Shown: positions 15,673 through 28,067, numbered from the stretch's first letter. The stretch: 51,495 nucleotides of DNA from Dinochytrium kinnereticum (GCA_027604005.1 JADGJT010000139.1:1045-52539), one strand, 5' to 3'. The notes: generated by a model not told the origin, from the letters alone. Numbers and translations are program-made.

Positions 15673-16097
15673 GAGAGAGAGTTTCGTAAGTTCACATTAC
15701 TTTTACCTTTATCGTTGATCAGTCAGTTATAGGGTGCCAATAAGCGTTTGTTTGCAAGTGACTGCGATTTGCAATGCTCAAAATATTTGCCTTACCTATC
15801 TATGATATCAAGCCATTCCTGGAATAATATTATGTACGGTTACCTCCCATGAGCATTGACAAGAAATTATCCACATTTCACCAAGGTTTGTCGCATATTT
15901 GTGCCAGCATCTTGGATCTCTGACGTTCAAGACAATAGCAAAATGAGCTGCCACTACTGCATCACTATCATCGCGAAGGGTCAGTACCTGACCAGCCAAC
16001 AAGTTGAAACATGCATAAGTCGCCGCGTTCATAGAGATTACGCGAAACCGAATGCTTCATGGTTTCATCGATATTTAAGTATCGATCAGAGGAAGAA
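15673..16097. other. Intergenic region
   Basis: 425 bp between the membrane protein and prefoldin 1. Short frames on both strands show no coding character. Contains the presumed 3' UTR and promoter. Confidence 0.5.
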
Positions 16098-16873
16098 ATG
16101 ACGAAACTCGTGGATTTGAACCGTTACGTGGAATACCTGGACGGTGTAAGTGTTTTTGGAAGACGAGGGGCCCAAACGCCTGTTTCGATTCGGGATGTAA
16201 ATATCGCACCCACAATCTCAAATCAATAGAAATTTTCAAGCACTTCGTTTTCCTGAAATGTCCCTCACAGATGAGCACCTCCGTGAGGTGGGTAACTGCA
16301 GACAATAGTGCTATATATGAATTGAAGCATCAGCTCACCGGTCAGCTTAATAGGTCTTTATGGAGTCGCAGGTGAAACTGCAGAATATTTCAAAGCAGTT
16401 GTCCAGTGTCCGAGCGCAGATTGCTGGCAAGCAGAGGGAGCAAAGAATATCCGAGCTATCAGCCAAGGAACTTAAGGCTCTTCCTCCGTCGACGCCCGCA
16501 TACAAGGCTGTTGGGAGAATGTATGTGTATCCTGTACCTCCTGGTCTCTTTTCCTTGCTGTTTATGCTGGAACTCCTGGATGGGTTCGGATTGCGTGATA
16601 GCGGAGGGCTAAATGAATACGGAAACCCTCCTCAACCCTATTTCACACATTTTAATTGGGCTATCTTCGTGTTGTGTCAGGTTCATCAAGCAGGAGCTGA
16701 GCCAGTTGTCACAGGCCTTGGTAAACAAGTCCAAGGATTCAGAAAAGGAGGCCAAAATGCTCACCCAGGCCGCCACCAAACTGGAGCGGGATGCAAATGA
16801 GACTGAGAAAAAGCTTAAGGATGTTCTCAACATGCGGATAGCCATGGACCGTGCTGCATCGGGGCAATCATGA
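16098..16873 (+). CDS. PFD1: Prefoldin subunit 1
   Basis: Beta-type subunit of the hexameric prefoldin chaperone, which hands nascent actin and tubulin to CCT. Predicted exons 16098-16145, 16271-16291, 16372-16520, 16681-16873; 136 residues. The body matches the family: N-terminal coiled coil (LSSVRAQIAGKQREQRISEL), the turn YKAVGRMF that corresponds to YEGVGRMF in human PFDN1, then a C-terminal coiled coil ending near NMRIAM. The first intron has a consensus GTAAGT donor and CACAG acceptor and joins in phase, giving a 16-residue leader; translation could instead start at the ATG of 16271 (120 residues, nearer the usual size). The second exon is only 21 nt and removing it also keeps phase. 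Confidence 0.82.
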
Positions 16874-17157
16874 TGAATTAAAGCTGCTTTGGTGAACCGT
16901 CGCATCTTAATATAAACGGAGTCATCGGGGGCATTCTCGACATATATATAGGGGAATAAGCATCGCGTATTCGAGGATGGCTTTTTTACGGGGATCCTCT
17001 CGCTTTGATTGAAATTATGCCTCAGACTGATTTGAATTTTAATACACTGGCATTTCATCACTCACAGAACCATCTGCTTTAATTAATGGTGATAAACAAG
17101 AAGGTTTTGTTGATGTTGTTTAGTTTTGTTCTAGGTTTGTTCTGAAAAGTTGATCAA

Positions 17158-18324
17158 ATGTGGAAAAAGTCGACTATGGCTTTTGGGGCCGCAGCAAGAA
17201 TCGGCTGCTCATCGATCACCCATCGAACGTTCCTCTTGAAGACTCTACCATTTAGAACCTCCCTTCAACCATTCACAACATTCTCATGCAATCGGATGCA
17301 GCAGAGTCCGTTTCCTCGTCAAAATGAACCGGGAGCGGGTGCAACGATCTCTAAGCCCAGACCCTTCCCGCTGAGCCTTGTCGATAAAATAACCCATTTT
17401 GTGAAGGAGGGCGCAAGAATGTCGAAGCAATACTTCAACGGGGCCAAGATTTTGTATCGGAACGCTCAGGAGGTCAAGATGATACGGAAAGAGCTGAAAG
17501 ATGCCAGCCGAGACCTGACGAGGAAGGAATTCCTTTTGGTCAAGACCACAGAATCTGACGTCAAGAAGCTTTTTCCCTTCTTCTTCACTCTTCTGCTGGT
17601 TCCTGAGAGTCTGCCTTTTTTCTTGATCTGGATGCCTTCATTCTTCCCTTCCACCTGCCTAACGCAAATTGATCATGGCAAGACCTACGCTGCTCTGGCC
17701 AAGTCAAGAATAGAAATTGCAAGTGAATTAAATGCTGAGGTGGAGAAAGGTGCCGTGAGTACATAGTCCCAATTACTTCTCAACCTTTTTATAATTATTC
17801 GGAGGATCGAGATGAGATCATTTGTTGACTTGATTCCAGATTCCAGTATCAAGCTTCTTTAAAGATTCCGAAATCTTGATGATTGCCTCAAACCAACCTC
17901 AATACTTCTACATCGACAATATTTCATCCACTCTCCTCCCAAAAATCAACCGCTTCGTTGGACTGCCAACCCGAGGCCCTAACTTCTATCTGCGGAATAA
18001 GTTGAGAAAGCACTTTGACTTGGTGCTTGAGGACGACAAGTATCTTCAAAAGGAGGCTCTGACATCTTTGACGGTGGACGAATTGAAGGCTGCACTGGAG
18101 GCTCGTGGAATGTAAGCACTTATTCTTTCCTTTCGTAGCTAGGCTGAGCATATCTTTACCACCTCAGTTCTTCCCTCTACAAGGATCCTGAAGTGATGCA
18201 AAGTGAGCTGCAGGCTTGGTTAGACCTTTCGAATAACACTGAAGCAAACATTCCTGAGGCTCTCCTGGTTATGGCGATGGCATTGCGGAGCCATTCTAAT
18301 GGATCAGTATTGCCACTTGAGTGA
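17158..18324 (+). CDS. LETM1-domain mitochondrial inner-membrane protein
   Basis: LETM1/MDM38 family, inner-membrane proteins with a matrix ribosome-binding-like domain tied to cation exchange and translation coupling. Exons 17158-17754, 17840-18111, 18168-18324; 341 residues. The first 45 residues are basic, Ser/Thr-rich and without acid, as in a mitochondrial presequence. The LETM1 domain occupies roughly residues 75-310: RKEFLLVKTTESDVKKLFPF, then the hydrophobic segment LLLVPESLPFFLIWMPSFFP with the family's central proline, then the helical 14-3-3-like part with LPTRGPNFYLRNKLRKH and LTVDELKAALEARGI. No EF-hands or C-terminal coiled coil are present, so it is a short form, closer to LETMD1 in size than to LETM1. 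Confidence 0.87.
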
Positions 18325-18631
18325 TATACGATTGCCACAGATGGCGGGACGCCATGGTCACCAGAGGGACCAATGGCTGAAGGGAGGTCAAGATGAAGGA
18401 CGGCGTATGCCAAAGGAGGGTTGAGCGATAATCTTCGGGAGCAAGCTCCAGTTCCGCCCCAGAACAGAGTCGGCACAAACACGAACTTGTATTTTTAATA
18501 TTTGTTTTTCAGCGAAATAAAATTGTGTTGCCAAACAAATCCGTTGAGCTCCGACGAGGAGTAGCGAAGTCTCCAGCTTTCAACGCACGCGACCCACACT
18601 GTCCACGTCAAATCAATAGCCATCGTGACGA
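18325..18631. promoter_or_regulatory. Intergenic region / promoter of RING gene
   Basis: 307 bp between LETM1-domain and RING genes, both on plus. No box motif stands out and no gene is seen. Confidence 0.45.
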
Positions 18632-20892
18632 ATGGGTGAAAATGACACCAGCGGTGGTTCTGAGACCATTGGGCTGTCGCAGGTATCTCCTGGGGGTGAG
18701 CGATGTGTCACTCTGAACGACTCAGCGGTCGGTCCAAAAGCAGCCGTATCCGTCGAAGGCGGCCTTGTTTTGATGGATGGAGAAAAGCAAGATTCATCGA
18801 TGACTTTAATGGAAGGTGAAGCTGGCCTCGTTGGTTGTATGGACCCGCCAGCCGCCCCTGCAGCTGAGACGGGATCAGGTAGTGCGAATGCTGCTACCTC
18901 GCTGGGATGCCAGCCAGACCCTAATTTGCAGCTCATCATAGATGCGGATTCTTCCAGAGTTGTGGAAAGTTCTCAGGTTGGTTAGCTATGGTTTGCTTTC
19001 GTCGAACGTCCCGCTCCGGCAGTCCCATATCAATTGAACACGTTGTGATATTGCCAGCGGCGGTTTGCCATTCAAAAGCTATAATAACTGTGATTATTTA
19101 GGTTGGTCGTCTTCCTGAGACGACGATCACTTCCGAATACATGAGCGAGGCAACTGACACTCAGCAAGCTTTGACCTCACCCACTCAAGCACACCAAGTA
19201 ATTGTCCCAGCAGCCAGCACGGCCCCGCCCCAGCTGCAGGAACCCCGTAACCCAAATACAAGGCAAAGAAGCCGTCGCCGGCGACTGAACCCACCCCCTA
19301 ACCCATTAATTCGCCCTACCGCCACCACAACTACAGCCATATCACGCCAAACCTTCACAGCCTTCCTTCACATTTTCCACATTCTTTGGTACATACCCAC
19401 CCTCATCATCAATCCCATAACCCTGCTTCTATTCTCCACCGAGATCGGCTGCGACGCGCAGATCAGGATGTTTCTCCTCGTCGCGACGTTCTCCTCTCTT
19501 GTCGATTGCCCCCGAATTCCCTTAAAGATGGCGTCCAACTTGTTCTTCCAACGTGAGAGAGCTCCCAGGATACAATTTGGTGGTGCTCGTCCGAGAGAGG
19601 GAGTCCTTCAAATTTCTCGACCACTTTCTCCGGCGGCTGAACCGGACTTAATTCAGCTGGGAAGAGCTTCTACTGCCTTTCTTTCCACTAGTCATGATGG
19701 TGGTAGGCAAGACGTTCGGGGTCCAACTGAGCATAGTGATGAGGCTTCCCGTCCCTTGGCCACGGTCCCCGCTCAGTCCGATCATGAAGCAGAATTGAAT
19801 GCCGTGTTTGCTGGTCAGATGGCGGAGCATATTTTGGCATCTGCGAACGGTCAGGCTGCCACCGTGCATGCGCCAGCACCTCCCGCACAACCTCGAAGAC
19901 CTGCTATAACGTATCGAACAGCCTCCAAATCGTTGATCCGGTTCCTTACGCCGCTATGGGCCCTTATCTGGCTGTTTAACCCCGTTTGGACAATTGTTGG
20001 CGCCGTATGGCTTTCCCGTGCCTCAAATGCTCTCGCTGAACCCGTCTCGCCCAGCTTTTCAGCTATTCCTTGCTGGATGGCCAGCCCGATCGTGTTTTAT
20101 CTGACCTTTTTTGAAGTTGTTACTCAGCTATGCTTGCTCATCTCTTGGTCTATTGTTGGGTGGCTTCATATTCGTGGTGTTGCGTCGAGAACGGATGGAA
20201 TTGAGAACTTCGGGAGGACTGACCGATCGAGGTTTTTGATTGATGATCAGGTTTTACTTGCTGGAGATGATTTTTGGGCGCCAGTCGATCCTGAAAGTAT
20301 GAGACCTGCCGGTGCGGGTATCTCAGATGAGGAGTGGGATGCTATTGTTGCTGAGAAGTTTCAAAAGGGACATTGGGAAAATGAAGATGAGGAAGATATT
20401 GAGTTGAGTGTTATAGACGTAGAGGAATCGAAGGAGGTTTATCCAAATGAAGAGCATCATCGGAAAATGCCCACCGAGATGCCCAAAACCAAGTCTTTTC
20501 TCTCTCTATCATCCGTTTTTGGCAGCCGCCCGAGACATAGTGAGGAGGTGATCCTTCAACCCGACTCCAGTTTCCTTGTCTCTTCTTCGAACGCGTTAGA
20601 CACCGCTATGACCGTCCTACCGTCATCCTCCTCCTCCTCTCTCCCCGCTCTCCCTGGAACACCATCTTCTCCAATGGAAGAGCCTCGTCGATGCGATATG
20701 TTCCCCGACGATTCTCCAACGTGTAGCATATGCCTCTGCGATTACGAGGAAGGAGATGCTTTAAGGCGGTTGGTGTGTGGACATCGGTTTCATGAGGCCT
20801 GCGCTTGGAGGTGGTTGAGGGACGCGAGGAGAGGGGGTGTGGGGAAAAGAACTTGTCCGCTTTGCGTCATGTCCGTTGTGAGGGAAGGTTGA
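18632..20892 (+). CDS. Membrane-anchored RING-H2 E3 ubiquitin ligase
   Basis: Likely an E3 ligase acting at an internal membrane. Two exons, 18632-18976 and 19102-20892; 711 residues. An acidic, disordered N-terminus of about 190 residues precedes hydrophobic segments in two pairs: around AFLHIFHILWYIPTLI and MFLLVATFSSLV, then LWALIWLFNPVWTIVGAVWL and FYLTFFEVVTQLCLLISW. A Ser-rich acidic linker follows. The C-terminus (residues about 656-706) is a complete C3H2C3 RING: CSIC, then C and H in CGHRFH, the second His three residues on, and CPLC at the end. The arrangement (four spans, cytosolic C-terminal RING-H2) is common in plant and fungal ligases; the substrate is unknown. Confidence 0.9.
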
Positions 20893-21623
20893 GAATTGGG
20901 TTGGTTTTTTTTTGGTCGAGAGGATATGTGCGCAGATGAATGTCATTTTTTCTCTGAGCCTGTCATGGTTCTTTATAGTTTCTTTTGATGAGTGGGAGAG
21001 GAAGGTATCGTACTTTTATTTGTTGTGGGTCTCGCCCACTACCTCTATCAATAATTTAACTGGCTCTATGCCCACCTTTGCTGTATTTTTAAATTCTGCC
21101 TCAAACCCCTTTTTAATGAGTTCCCCCATCACTATGATAGACACGTTCATATGCCCCACTTTTTTATTAGTTTCTATATAGAGTGAATTTCCCCTTCCCC
21201 CCCACCTATTCTATTTTTGTGTTTTGTGCCTTTGCTTTTCAATGTGATTTTTTTAGAGTGGTCAAGATCATGACTTTTGTGGAAAATGGCCAAAAGAAAG
21301 AGTTGGTTTATAAAAAAATATGCGGAGAAATGTATATTATGATTGATTATTTATTATGTATATGCAATAGGCAAATTCAAGAATAATGACGACATGAATC
21401 GCTTGAATCCATCAACAGAATATATGGAGCGCTTGATAAAACAAAAAAAACAAAAACAACAAAAACAAGAAGAACGAAAGGGGGAGCGGGATTATAAACT
21501 CACGCCCATGAGGTCGGCATTCAACCTAACAAGAAACCAACCAAAATAACCGCCGTTCATGTCAATAACATTCCAAGCGAGGAACAAAAAAAAACGACAA
21601 AAAAAAGAATTGCTAGGCAGTCC
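20893..21623. other. Convergent intergenic region
   Basis: 731 bp between the ends of the RING gene (+) and the cyclin gene (-). T-rich on the left and A-rich on the right, as expected of facing 3' UTRs. No gene recognised. Confidence 0.5.
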
Positions 21624-23807
21624 TTACTCCCCCACGGCAACTTCCACCCCACGTCCCGACGCCGCAGCGCCTCCCCAAAACCCCCCCTTAACCAAAAACA
21701 GCCCTCCAGGAGACGAAGAAGACGGCGACCTTCCCCACCCCCAAAACGATGAAGACGGAACTGACAAAGTCTCTCCAAGGCCCTCACCCCCCGACGACCT
21801 CCTAGTCCACCCCGACCAGAAAGAATGCTGTGGAGTCTCTGGAATCCCGACGGGCATCGTTCTCAGCGACTCTGACAAAGCAGATGCCGCCTGCACTGGT
21901 TCAGGGTTGACACGTTTGAAGAGATCGGAAGGTGATGATTTTGGTGAAGTGAGGGTGTGGAGACGAGTGATGATTGGATTTTGGTTTGACGAGGATGAGA
22001 AGACGGCTGAAACTGTGATGTGATGTTCTGCTGTTGTTGGTGGTATTGGGGAAGCACGGGTGGAGGTTGATACTCTCGGGGAGATGGATGAGGTAGAAAG
22101 GTAATGGAAAACATCGTGGTAGGATGAGGGTGTTGCTATGGAATTAGTTTTGCGAGTTGGGATTGTGACCGCTAGAGTCGAGGAGCCGGATGTTATAGTC
22201 GGGGCCAGATTATCGGGAGTGGTAGAGATGGGGGTTGGAATAGCGATGGCCTTTAGAGACGGTGTCGAAGCCATTACCGGTGTCGTTGATGATGAAACAC
22301 ATCTGACTTTGACTAAAGCCGGTGACATTGCCACTGTGGGCGTCGTGCACTCCATTGGTAGCCTGACTCGGTTTGACGAGCCTTGAGAAGACCTCGCCAT
22401 AGCCAACAACGACAAAGCAGTGGGGTAAGCCTTCCCGCCCGGCGCGAGACTGAACGCAGGCGACCCGATAAAGTCCGACCCCATCGAAAACGCTACAGCC
22501 CCCGGCCGAACCACCGAAGGCGGCCTAACGGTCTCAGCCGAGGACTCCACATCGCATTTCACCTCCCAGGAGACGGCAGACGATGAAAGAGTTCTTTGAA
22601 ATGCTGCACGTGCGTTCCATGAACGGGATATCATTGCATCATCCTCTAGAGAAGTCAAGGAGGTCAGAGATGGGGAAGATGAGGAGGCGACGACGCCGCG
22701 GTGGGACGTAGGTGTGGGGGCTGTTGATGGGCGGTTCCTCCGGGATGCTTTAGCTGTCAAGGAGCGAGAGTCGTTTAGAGGGGATGGACGGAGCGGAGAT
22801 GATGAGGGGCGGTAAGAGCTGGACTGGAGGAGAGTTGACACGGTTGAAGATGAGTTGATGGACGTAATCGAAGGCGAAGGGCGAAGGGCTGGTGATGGGC
22901 GTTGTGAAGATGGTGAATAACTAGCTGTGGGCGTCCCAGTGGTCCCCAAAGACCACCTCCCGCCTGCACTGACTGCTTGCATAGGAGAATATCTTGTCTG
23001 CTCATCCTTGATGATAATATCTCTACCTTTCTCGAACCGATCTTCATCCGGTTCGTTAGTTAATAGCCCTCCGACTCGTTTGCAAACATCGTGCTCAGAT
23101 ACTTCAAGTCGGAAGCCCATAAGGAAGAGGAACTGTCGTTCCATAAGGTTCAGCTCACGAGTAGTGCAATGAGGAATGTGGACACGGGAAAGGAACTGAC
23201 GACTTGTGACAGGAGCGTCAGAAAGGAGCTTTAGAGAGACTAAGAGAGATGCGAGAAATATGCGGTGGGTTGTGCAGTGCATTCCTATTGATATATGTTT
23301 TAAGCGTAAGATTGGGGAGGAGGAGTATTAGACTATCGGAACCAAGGAGAAATATAGTAACTCTAAATGGAAGAATATCCTACTAACCCTTAGCTCCAGT
23401 AGGCAGCCTCTCCTTCAATCTCTCCAAAAAAATCCATGTAACAGCAAGAGCATAAATTCCAGCTCGACTCTCTAACGCAACGATCTCAACAAACTCCGTA
23501 AGCTCCGGAAATACTGGCATAGGTTTCAACGTCATTGCTTTCTGGTTAACGGGTGAAGGTGGATGACATTCAATGACTTTGTCTGCAGAGATGGCGAGCT
23601 CGGCTGTTTTTGAGGAATGGACAGGTGAGCACGGAGGCTTTGTGTAGGAGACACTCTGAAGGGCAAAGCAAGATGTTAGCGTCAAATGCACGTACCAACA
23701 ACACTCTTCGTGACAGCGATGAGCGTTGGGCAACACGCTGAAGCCGTTGAAGATGGACGAAAGCACGCTGACTCAACCGCTGGTGGCGCAGTCGGCATTG
23801 ATACCAT
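21624..23807 (-). CDS. PHO80/PCL-type cyclin
   Basis: Cyclin partner of a PHO85/CDK5-like kinase, linked in yeast to phosphate and nutrient signalling. Exons 23807-23700, 23655-23388, 23284-21624; 678 residues. The cyclin box spans roughly residues 70-210: an LTEFVEIVALESRAGIYALA helix, WIFLERLK, then HRIFLASLLVSLKLLSD (the HRxxLxSLLVAxKxxxD signature), then TTRELNLMERQFLFLMGFRL (the LNxLExxFLxLLxFxL signature). A long, Ser/Thr/Pro-rich low-complexity tail of about 450 residues follows, likely phospho-regulated. The box is well supported. The first exon is less so: the chosen donor is GTTGGT (the same hexamer begins introns in the RING and aminodeoxychorismate synthase genes), and a start within exon 2 is possible. 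Confidence 0.82.
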
Positions 23808-26239
23808 TCTGGCCAATGAGCAAAACGTCTGTACAGAAACAAACTTAGAAATGCTTCAGTAAATCGGCGGGCCAGTGGACAGCCAGAGGAGAGAGTCAAA
23901 GGGAAAGACGCAGGGTTGGCGAGGCGTTGATGGCAGAGCGATGGAGGGGACGTCGAGGGAGGGGTAGAGGATGAGACTGGGAGGTGGTGGGGAGGAGAAA
24001 GAGGTATTAGTGGATGGATGGTGGTGGAGTGGGAGATCGAGAGGAGGAGAAACCAACATATTTCTTTAAAGCGGTGTACCTGTTCTTTAAGGCGAGAGCA
24101 GAGTTTATCACTCCAGTGCGCTTTCGATGTTCCTTGCTTTCCCTTTTGACCTCTCCAGGAACCTGGCGAGGACACCAGGGTGGTTTGTGATGTATGGACT
24201 GCCCAGGTTTGAAGATCTCTCGGCAAGTTTTGATGGCCAATCAGCCCTTGAATCTGTGGCTGCTTTTCACGAAGAAGTATCTTGATCGGATGGTTTGTGA
24301 AAGTGACTCTGGGCAGGTAGCAGAGGCTTTTCGTTCCAACACGAGGGTGGGGCACAGGCGAGGTCTCTCTGGCACAACTGTGGAGAGCGGGGGTGCGAGG
24401 TGTTCTGCAGAAGGAAAACAGCGGTTGGGGATGGGTGGGGACTTCAATAAGGCGGGTCGCAGCGTCCCGCTGATGAAAGCTCGTAAGTGCCGTCAGCAGG
24501 AGAAGTTTGGCGGGGGCATTCCTTGGATACAGCAAACGAAAAAATCAAACTGTAATGTATTGACAAGGTCAAGCAAGCCGCCCAACTTCTCTCCCAGTCT
24601 TATCTTTTGTCTTTTTGAGTGCGGCCACAGCTTCATCACGGCCGTGTTGCTCAAACTCGCGATGGGGCTGCTGATGCCAATGTTGTAGTTACTTGACGCG
24701 CTCTGTACATCATCCAGAGATGGATGAAATACGCTAGGGCTAATCGCGTAGAGACATATGTTTTGTTAGGTTAGCGCACCCTAGTGCAGGGCCACGTACT
24801 TAACATGCGCAGGCGCTGAATTTCGCCATTGTAACTGGCTCTGGTCACCTCCATAGATGATTCAGATCACCATTAACAACCCATCCAAGCACGAAGGTCG
24901 GCCTTTGCTCTTCGCCGCAATAATCTGCGAGTGGGAGCGGCTTTACTTCAAGCTATGTACGAATTAATGGTGTATAGAGCATCTTAAATCTATCACTTCT
25001 ACTTAAAGCAGGGTGTGCTGGATTAGACCTTGCTTTTGCAACATTTTGGATCTAGGGGCATGAACCTTGATGAATCTTGTCTGGTCCGAGAGTCATTACA
25101 CTTAACTTCAGAATATCTATCAGGACTGTTTGAATGGATTTTTCAAGAAGCCCCCCGGTTTGTTTTCTTTGGGTTCTTCCATATAAGCACTTTTATTTTT
25201 TAAGTTTTACACCTTTGCTTTTGTAACCCAGTAACTTTCGTTTCAATGAGCCATGGACGTTATGGGCTTACTTGGTACTGGTATTCTATGGGATTCGGCA
25301 TTTACCATTATGACTTTATGTGCTTTTTCTCTCCCTGCTTATGTGTTACTGGCTCTTGCAATGGTTGTTTGCTTCGATGGATTGGGACGACACCACTACC
25401 AATGAGAGTTATAGTTACAGGGAGAATCATCGTCTGGAAGATTCTGTCTGAATCATGCAAGCCGTCCTTCTTGCTAATGCCACGAAGAAAATATTTCATT
25501 TGCACACGCGATTGCCTATTCATAGTGGAGTGCTTTGGCCGACGCTTCATGCTTTGCGGTCGTTGATCGGCTTTGATTTATTTCATTATAAACAGATGCG
25601 TGGTTGGAAATCTACCCTGCCGAGCAACTGCCACTTCCCTTCCAATATTTATTTGTATGTACTTTCAATGTTATCATTTTTTTTTAACATCATCATTATA
25701 TATTATTATTATTTTGGCAGTGGATGCGGACGAAGGCCGAAGCGAGACACTCCTGGACATCGCTATTGTTTCCCTACGCTTTGTGGCCTGCGCGACACGA
25801 GACTCGGACACAAGGAGACAGATCCGTCGCTGTGTGGAGGCTGTGGAACGGATACAGTGGTTCTGCGCTGGACAACACCACGCTGATCGTTTCCCCTTCC
25901 CCCCATTTTTCCTTCGTATGATGTTCCCGCCCGCGTCTTTGCCGAGATGGCCTCATAATTCTCTCTCGCCTGCTACGCCTCTGCTTTGTATACGCCTCCT
26001 TTTACTCAAATTGCCTCATAAAAGAAAGTATTATGTATGTATGTATATACATTATATTTTATTATTTTTAATGTGTATTATGGGTTGTGTCCTCTCTGCC
26101 ATACAGAATGTAATACAAGAATTATACGCGCTGTGTTTCTGACGTGGGACATGACCACAAATCTCAAGGTGTGTCGCGTCCATTTTACTTCCTGTCCTCA
26201 CCGCCCTCATCCTCACACCCCGCATCCACCCTGATTGCA
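23808..26239. other. Gene-poor stretch, 2.4 kb
   Basis: No gene I recognise. Open frames at 24194-24688 (+) and 23570-24535 (-) are long but have biased composition, and the minus one has no ATG. Around 25455-26142 (+) there is an ATG frame followed by an intron-like stretch (donor near 25660, acceptor TTTTGGCAG near 25730) and a further open frame; composition is mixed and I cannot tell a rapidly evolving gene from relic sequence. A 50-codon hydrophobic ORF at 25253 is listed separately. Confidence 0.4.
25253..25405 (+). CDS. Small hydrophobic ORF, 50 codons (uncertain)
   Basis: ATG to TGA, 50 residues, with a mid-protein hydrophobic stretch (LPAYVLLALAMVV) and a weaker one before it. No relative recognised. 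It lies in an otherwise empty 2.4-kb gap, so it could be a real small membrane protein, a first exon, or chance. No supporting neighbour or conserved motif is seen. Confidence 0.2.
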   Translation: MDVMGLLGTGILWDSAFTIMTLCAFSLPAYVLLALAMVVCFDGLGRHHYQ

Positions 26240-28067
26240 ATGGATCCTCACATTGTTGAGCTTCTGCGACAGTTCGCAAGTGGCGAAAACTATCGTATAG
26301 TCTTATTCAATCGGATCAAATACGCAACAAGATATGAAGATGTCAAATATCTGTCATACCGATATGATGACAAGAACTTCGACGACGGCAACCCAGGTTC
26401 CCGAATTGACTTCTCTATTGAAAAGGAACGCAGAGCATACGCCTACCTTTACTTCAGGTTTCATGTCGCCGCCATGGAATCAGTACTTCGGGTCTGTGCC
26501 TCCCGCTACCCTCCCTTCTGGCAGCGTCTCCAAAGGGACGCGAACAATCTAAGCGTAATGTGCTTTGGAGCAGGACCGGGATCGGAGGCTTACGGCCTCA
26601 ATCGGTTTTTGGGTCACGAACAAGCTACGTATGAGTTCATTGACAGGTCTCTTGCCTGGAAAGAGTAAGCTTCGTTTCTCTTTGCTCCTTTCTGTTTTTG
26701 AAAGAGAACGAAACGCCCTCCTGCCTCGTTCTGTTTCTAACCTTCACAAACTTGCTCAGGTATACAGAATCCGTCTTTCGAGGCAATTACCATTTTCAAG
26801 ATTTTCGGGATGGGGCAGCGGGCCTAAGTGATGCTATTCGAAGTGCTGCGGCGTCAGCCTCGCTCGTTATATTGAGCAAGGTGCTCTCGGAAGTATACCG
26901 AGATGAAGGCGTTTACGAGTACTTCCGAACGCTTCTAGCCCTTTGTAGCGATGATACTTTCGTTCTGGTCATGGATACTGGCCGCCGTGCGCATAACCCG
27001 GGGTATACGGAGAAAAAAATTGATTGGGCACGCACTATGATGCCAAAAGAGGAAGGCTGGTTACCGGTAGCCTCCCAGGTGCGGACATTTCTTCAGATTT
27101 GAACGTTATGTACCTTTTTTTTTTCTGATTTTTTCCTTTATGCAGAACAACCTTCAAGTAGAAAAAGCATTTGGGTCTTTTTGGAAAAGTTATTATCCAA
27201 TAACCTCGATGTTCTCTGAAAAGTATTACCCCAAAAATGGCGGACCGATAAGCTTTTTGCTGCTAAAAAGAGAGAGGCCTATTGCCAGCAACTCTTCGCC
27301 GCTGTTTAAACCTTCAAAACACGCCCCCGAAGATGAGCAAGAAACAGATGTCGACATTTTAGGGTATAATATTCTCCACTTTTGCCTCCACGACTCTACT
27401 CTTTCTATTCCTCTACTTTTAAGTATGAAGATATGGCTCTCTTTTGTCTGAGGTTGTCAATTAACCTTTATTCTTAATTTCCGTCATTCATTCTTCACCT
27501 TATTACACAGGGAGGCTTTCGGGAAGCTTTCCACTGCCTCAAGTTAAGATGGCGCTTTTGACTTTTTTTCCCGACCCTGGCTCCTTTGGTCAAGTTTCCT
27601 TATTGGTTGGACCGTTTACGTTTCTTTTTCAGTTTTCCGTTACTTTTTGAACAGTATCATGGCTTTCTACAAAGCACTTTCCATATGAATCCTTTCTCCT
27701 TCTCTCTTACTTTCTTTTTTTTTTCTATTTCTTTTTTGGACGTTATGGTCGTCATCAACAAATGTGTTCTATGTCGACTTTATTGGCGACCTTTCTCTTC
27801 TTCTTTTCACATTTACTTCGTAGTCATCAACTATTTTTGTCTATGGACTGACTTCACAAAAGAATATGATTCCATTTAGCACATCTTTTATGCTACAGTC
27901 GTTCTCAGTTCGATAGTTGCGATAACTGCTCTTTGATCAGTACCATGTCTTTTTTACAACGCTCTGTCCTCATCATCCGTTTTGTACGTCAGAGTCTTCA
28001 TCAACAAATGTGTTTTTATTCAGTTCGTGTAGATTTGATCTGAAGCTCCATCATAGTTGCGAGGGTA
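26187..28067. repeat. Segmental duplication, unit A
   Basis: Left copy of a direct segmental duplication; right copy at about 28637-30568. It covers the 5' leader, all of methyltransferase-like copy 1 and about 500 bp downstream. The two units match almost continuously, including introns and the T-rich 3' flank, and similarity stops shortly after a shared GAGGGTA (28061-28067 here, 30562-30568 there). Sequence upstream of the leader is unrelated, so the two genes have different promoters. Boundaries are by eye. Confidence 0.85.
26240..27547 (+). CDS. Methyltransferase-like protein, family copy 1
   Basis: Member of a four-copy family in this window with a Rossmann-type SAM-binding signature. 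Exons 26240-26664, 26760-27078, 27146-27363, 27511-27547 (intron phases 2, 0, 2); 332 residues. After an N-terminal helical part comes AYAYLYFRFHVAAMESVL, then motif I VMCFGAGPGSEA (residues 106-117, glycine loop) and an acidic residue ending strand 2 in FIDRS (Asp135), the expected ribose contact. A later strand reads FVLVMDTGRR and is followed by a DWARTMM helix. The C-terminus ends GEAFGKLSTASS. The substrate is unknown; I do not recognise a named family. The start ATG follows a leader shared with copy 2. No targeting signal is seen. Confidence 0.78.

Noticed and set aside
16098..16135. tRNA-like T-loop (GGTTCAAATCC on the minus strand)
   Set aside because: The flanking bases do not form a T-stem and there is no D-arm or anticodon arm upstream on that strand.
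23570..24535. Long minus-strand open frame of over 300 codons upstream of the cyclin box
   Set aside because: It has no ATG, its composition is that of pyrimidine-rich promoter DNA, and part of it overlaps cyclin exons in another frame.
24194..24688. Plus-strand ATG frame of 164 codons
   Set aside because: No motif, biased composition, no plausible splice partners, and it lies opposite the presumed cyclin promoter. Not enough to call a gene.
25724..25886. Fragment of a LINE-type reverse transcriptase or a fungal transcription-factor domain
   Set aside because: A CGGCGT-like patch and a few hydrophobic residues recall both, but no conserved motif order is present in any one frame.
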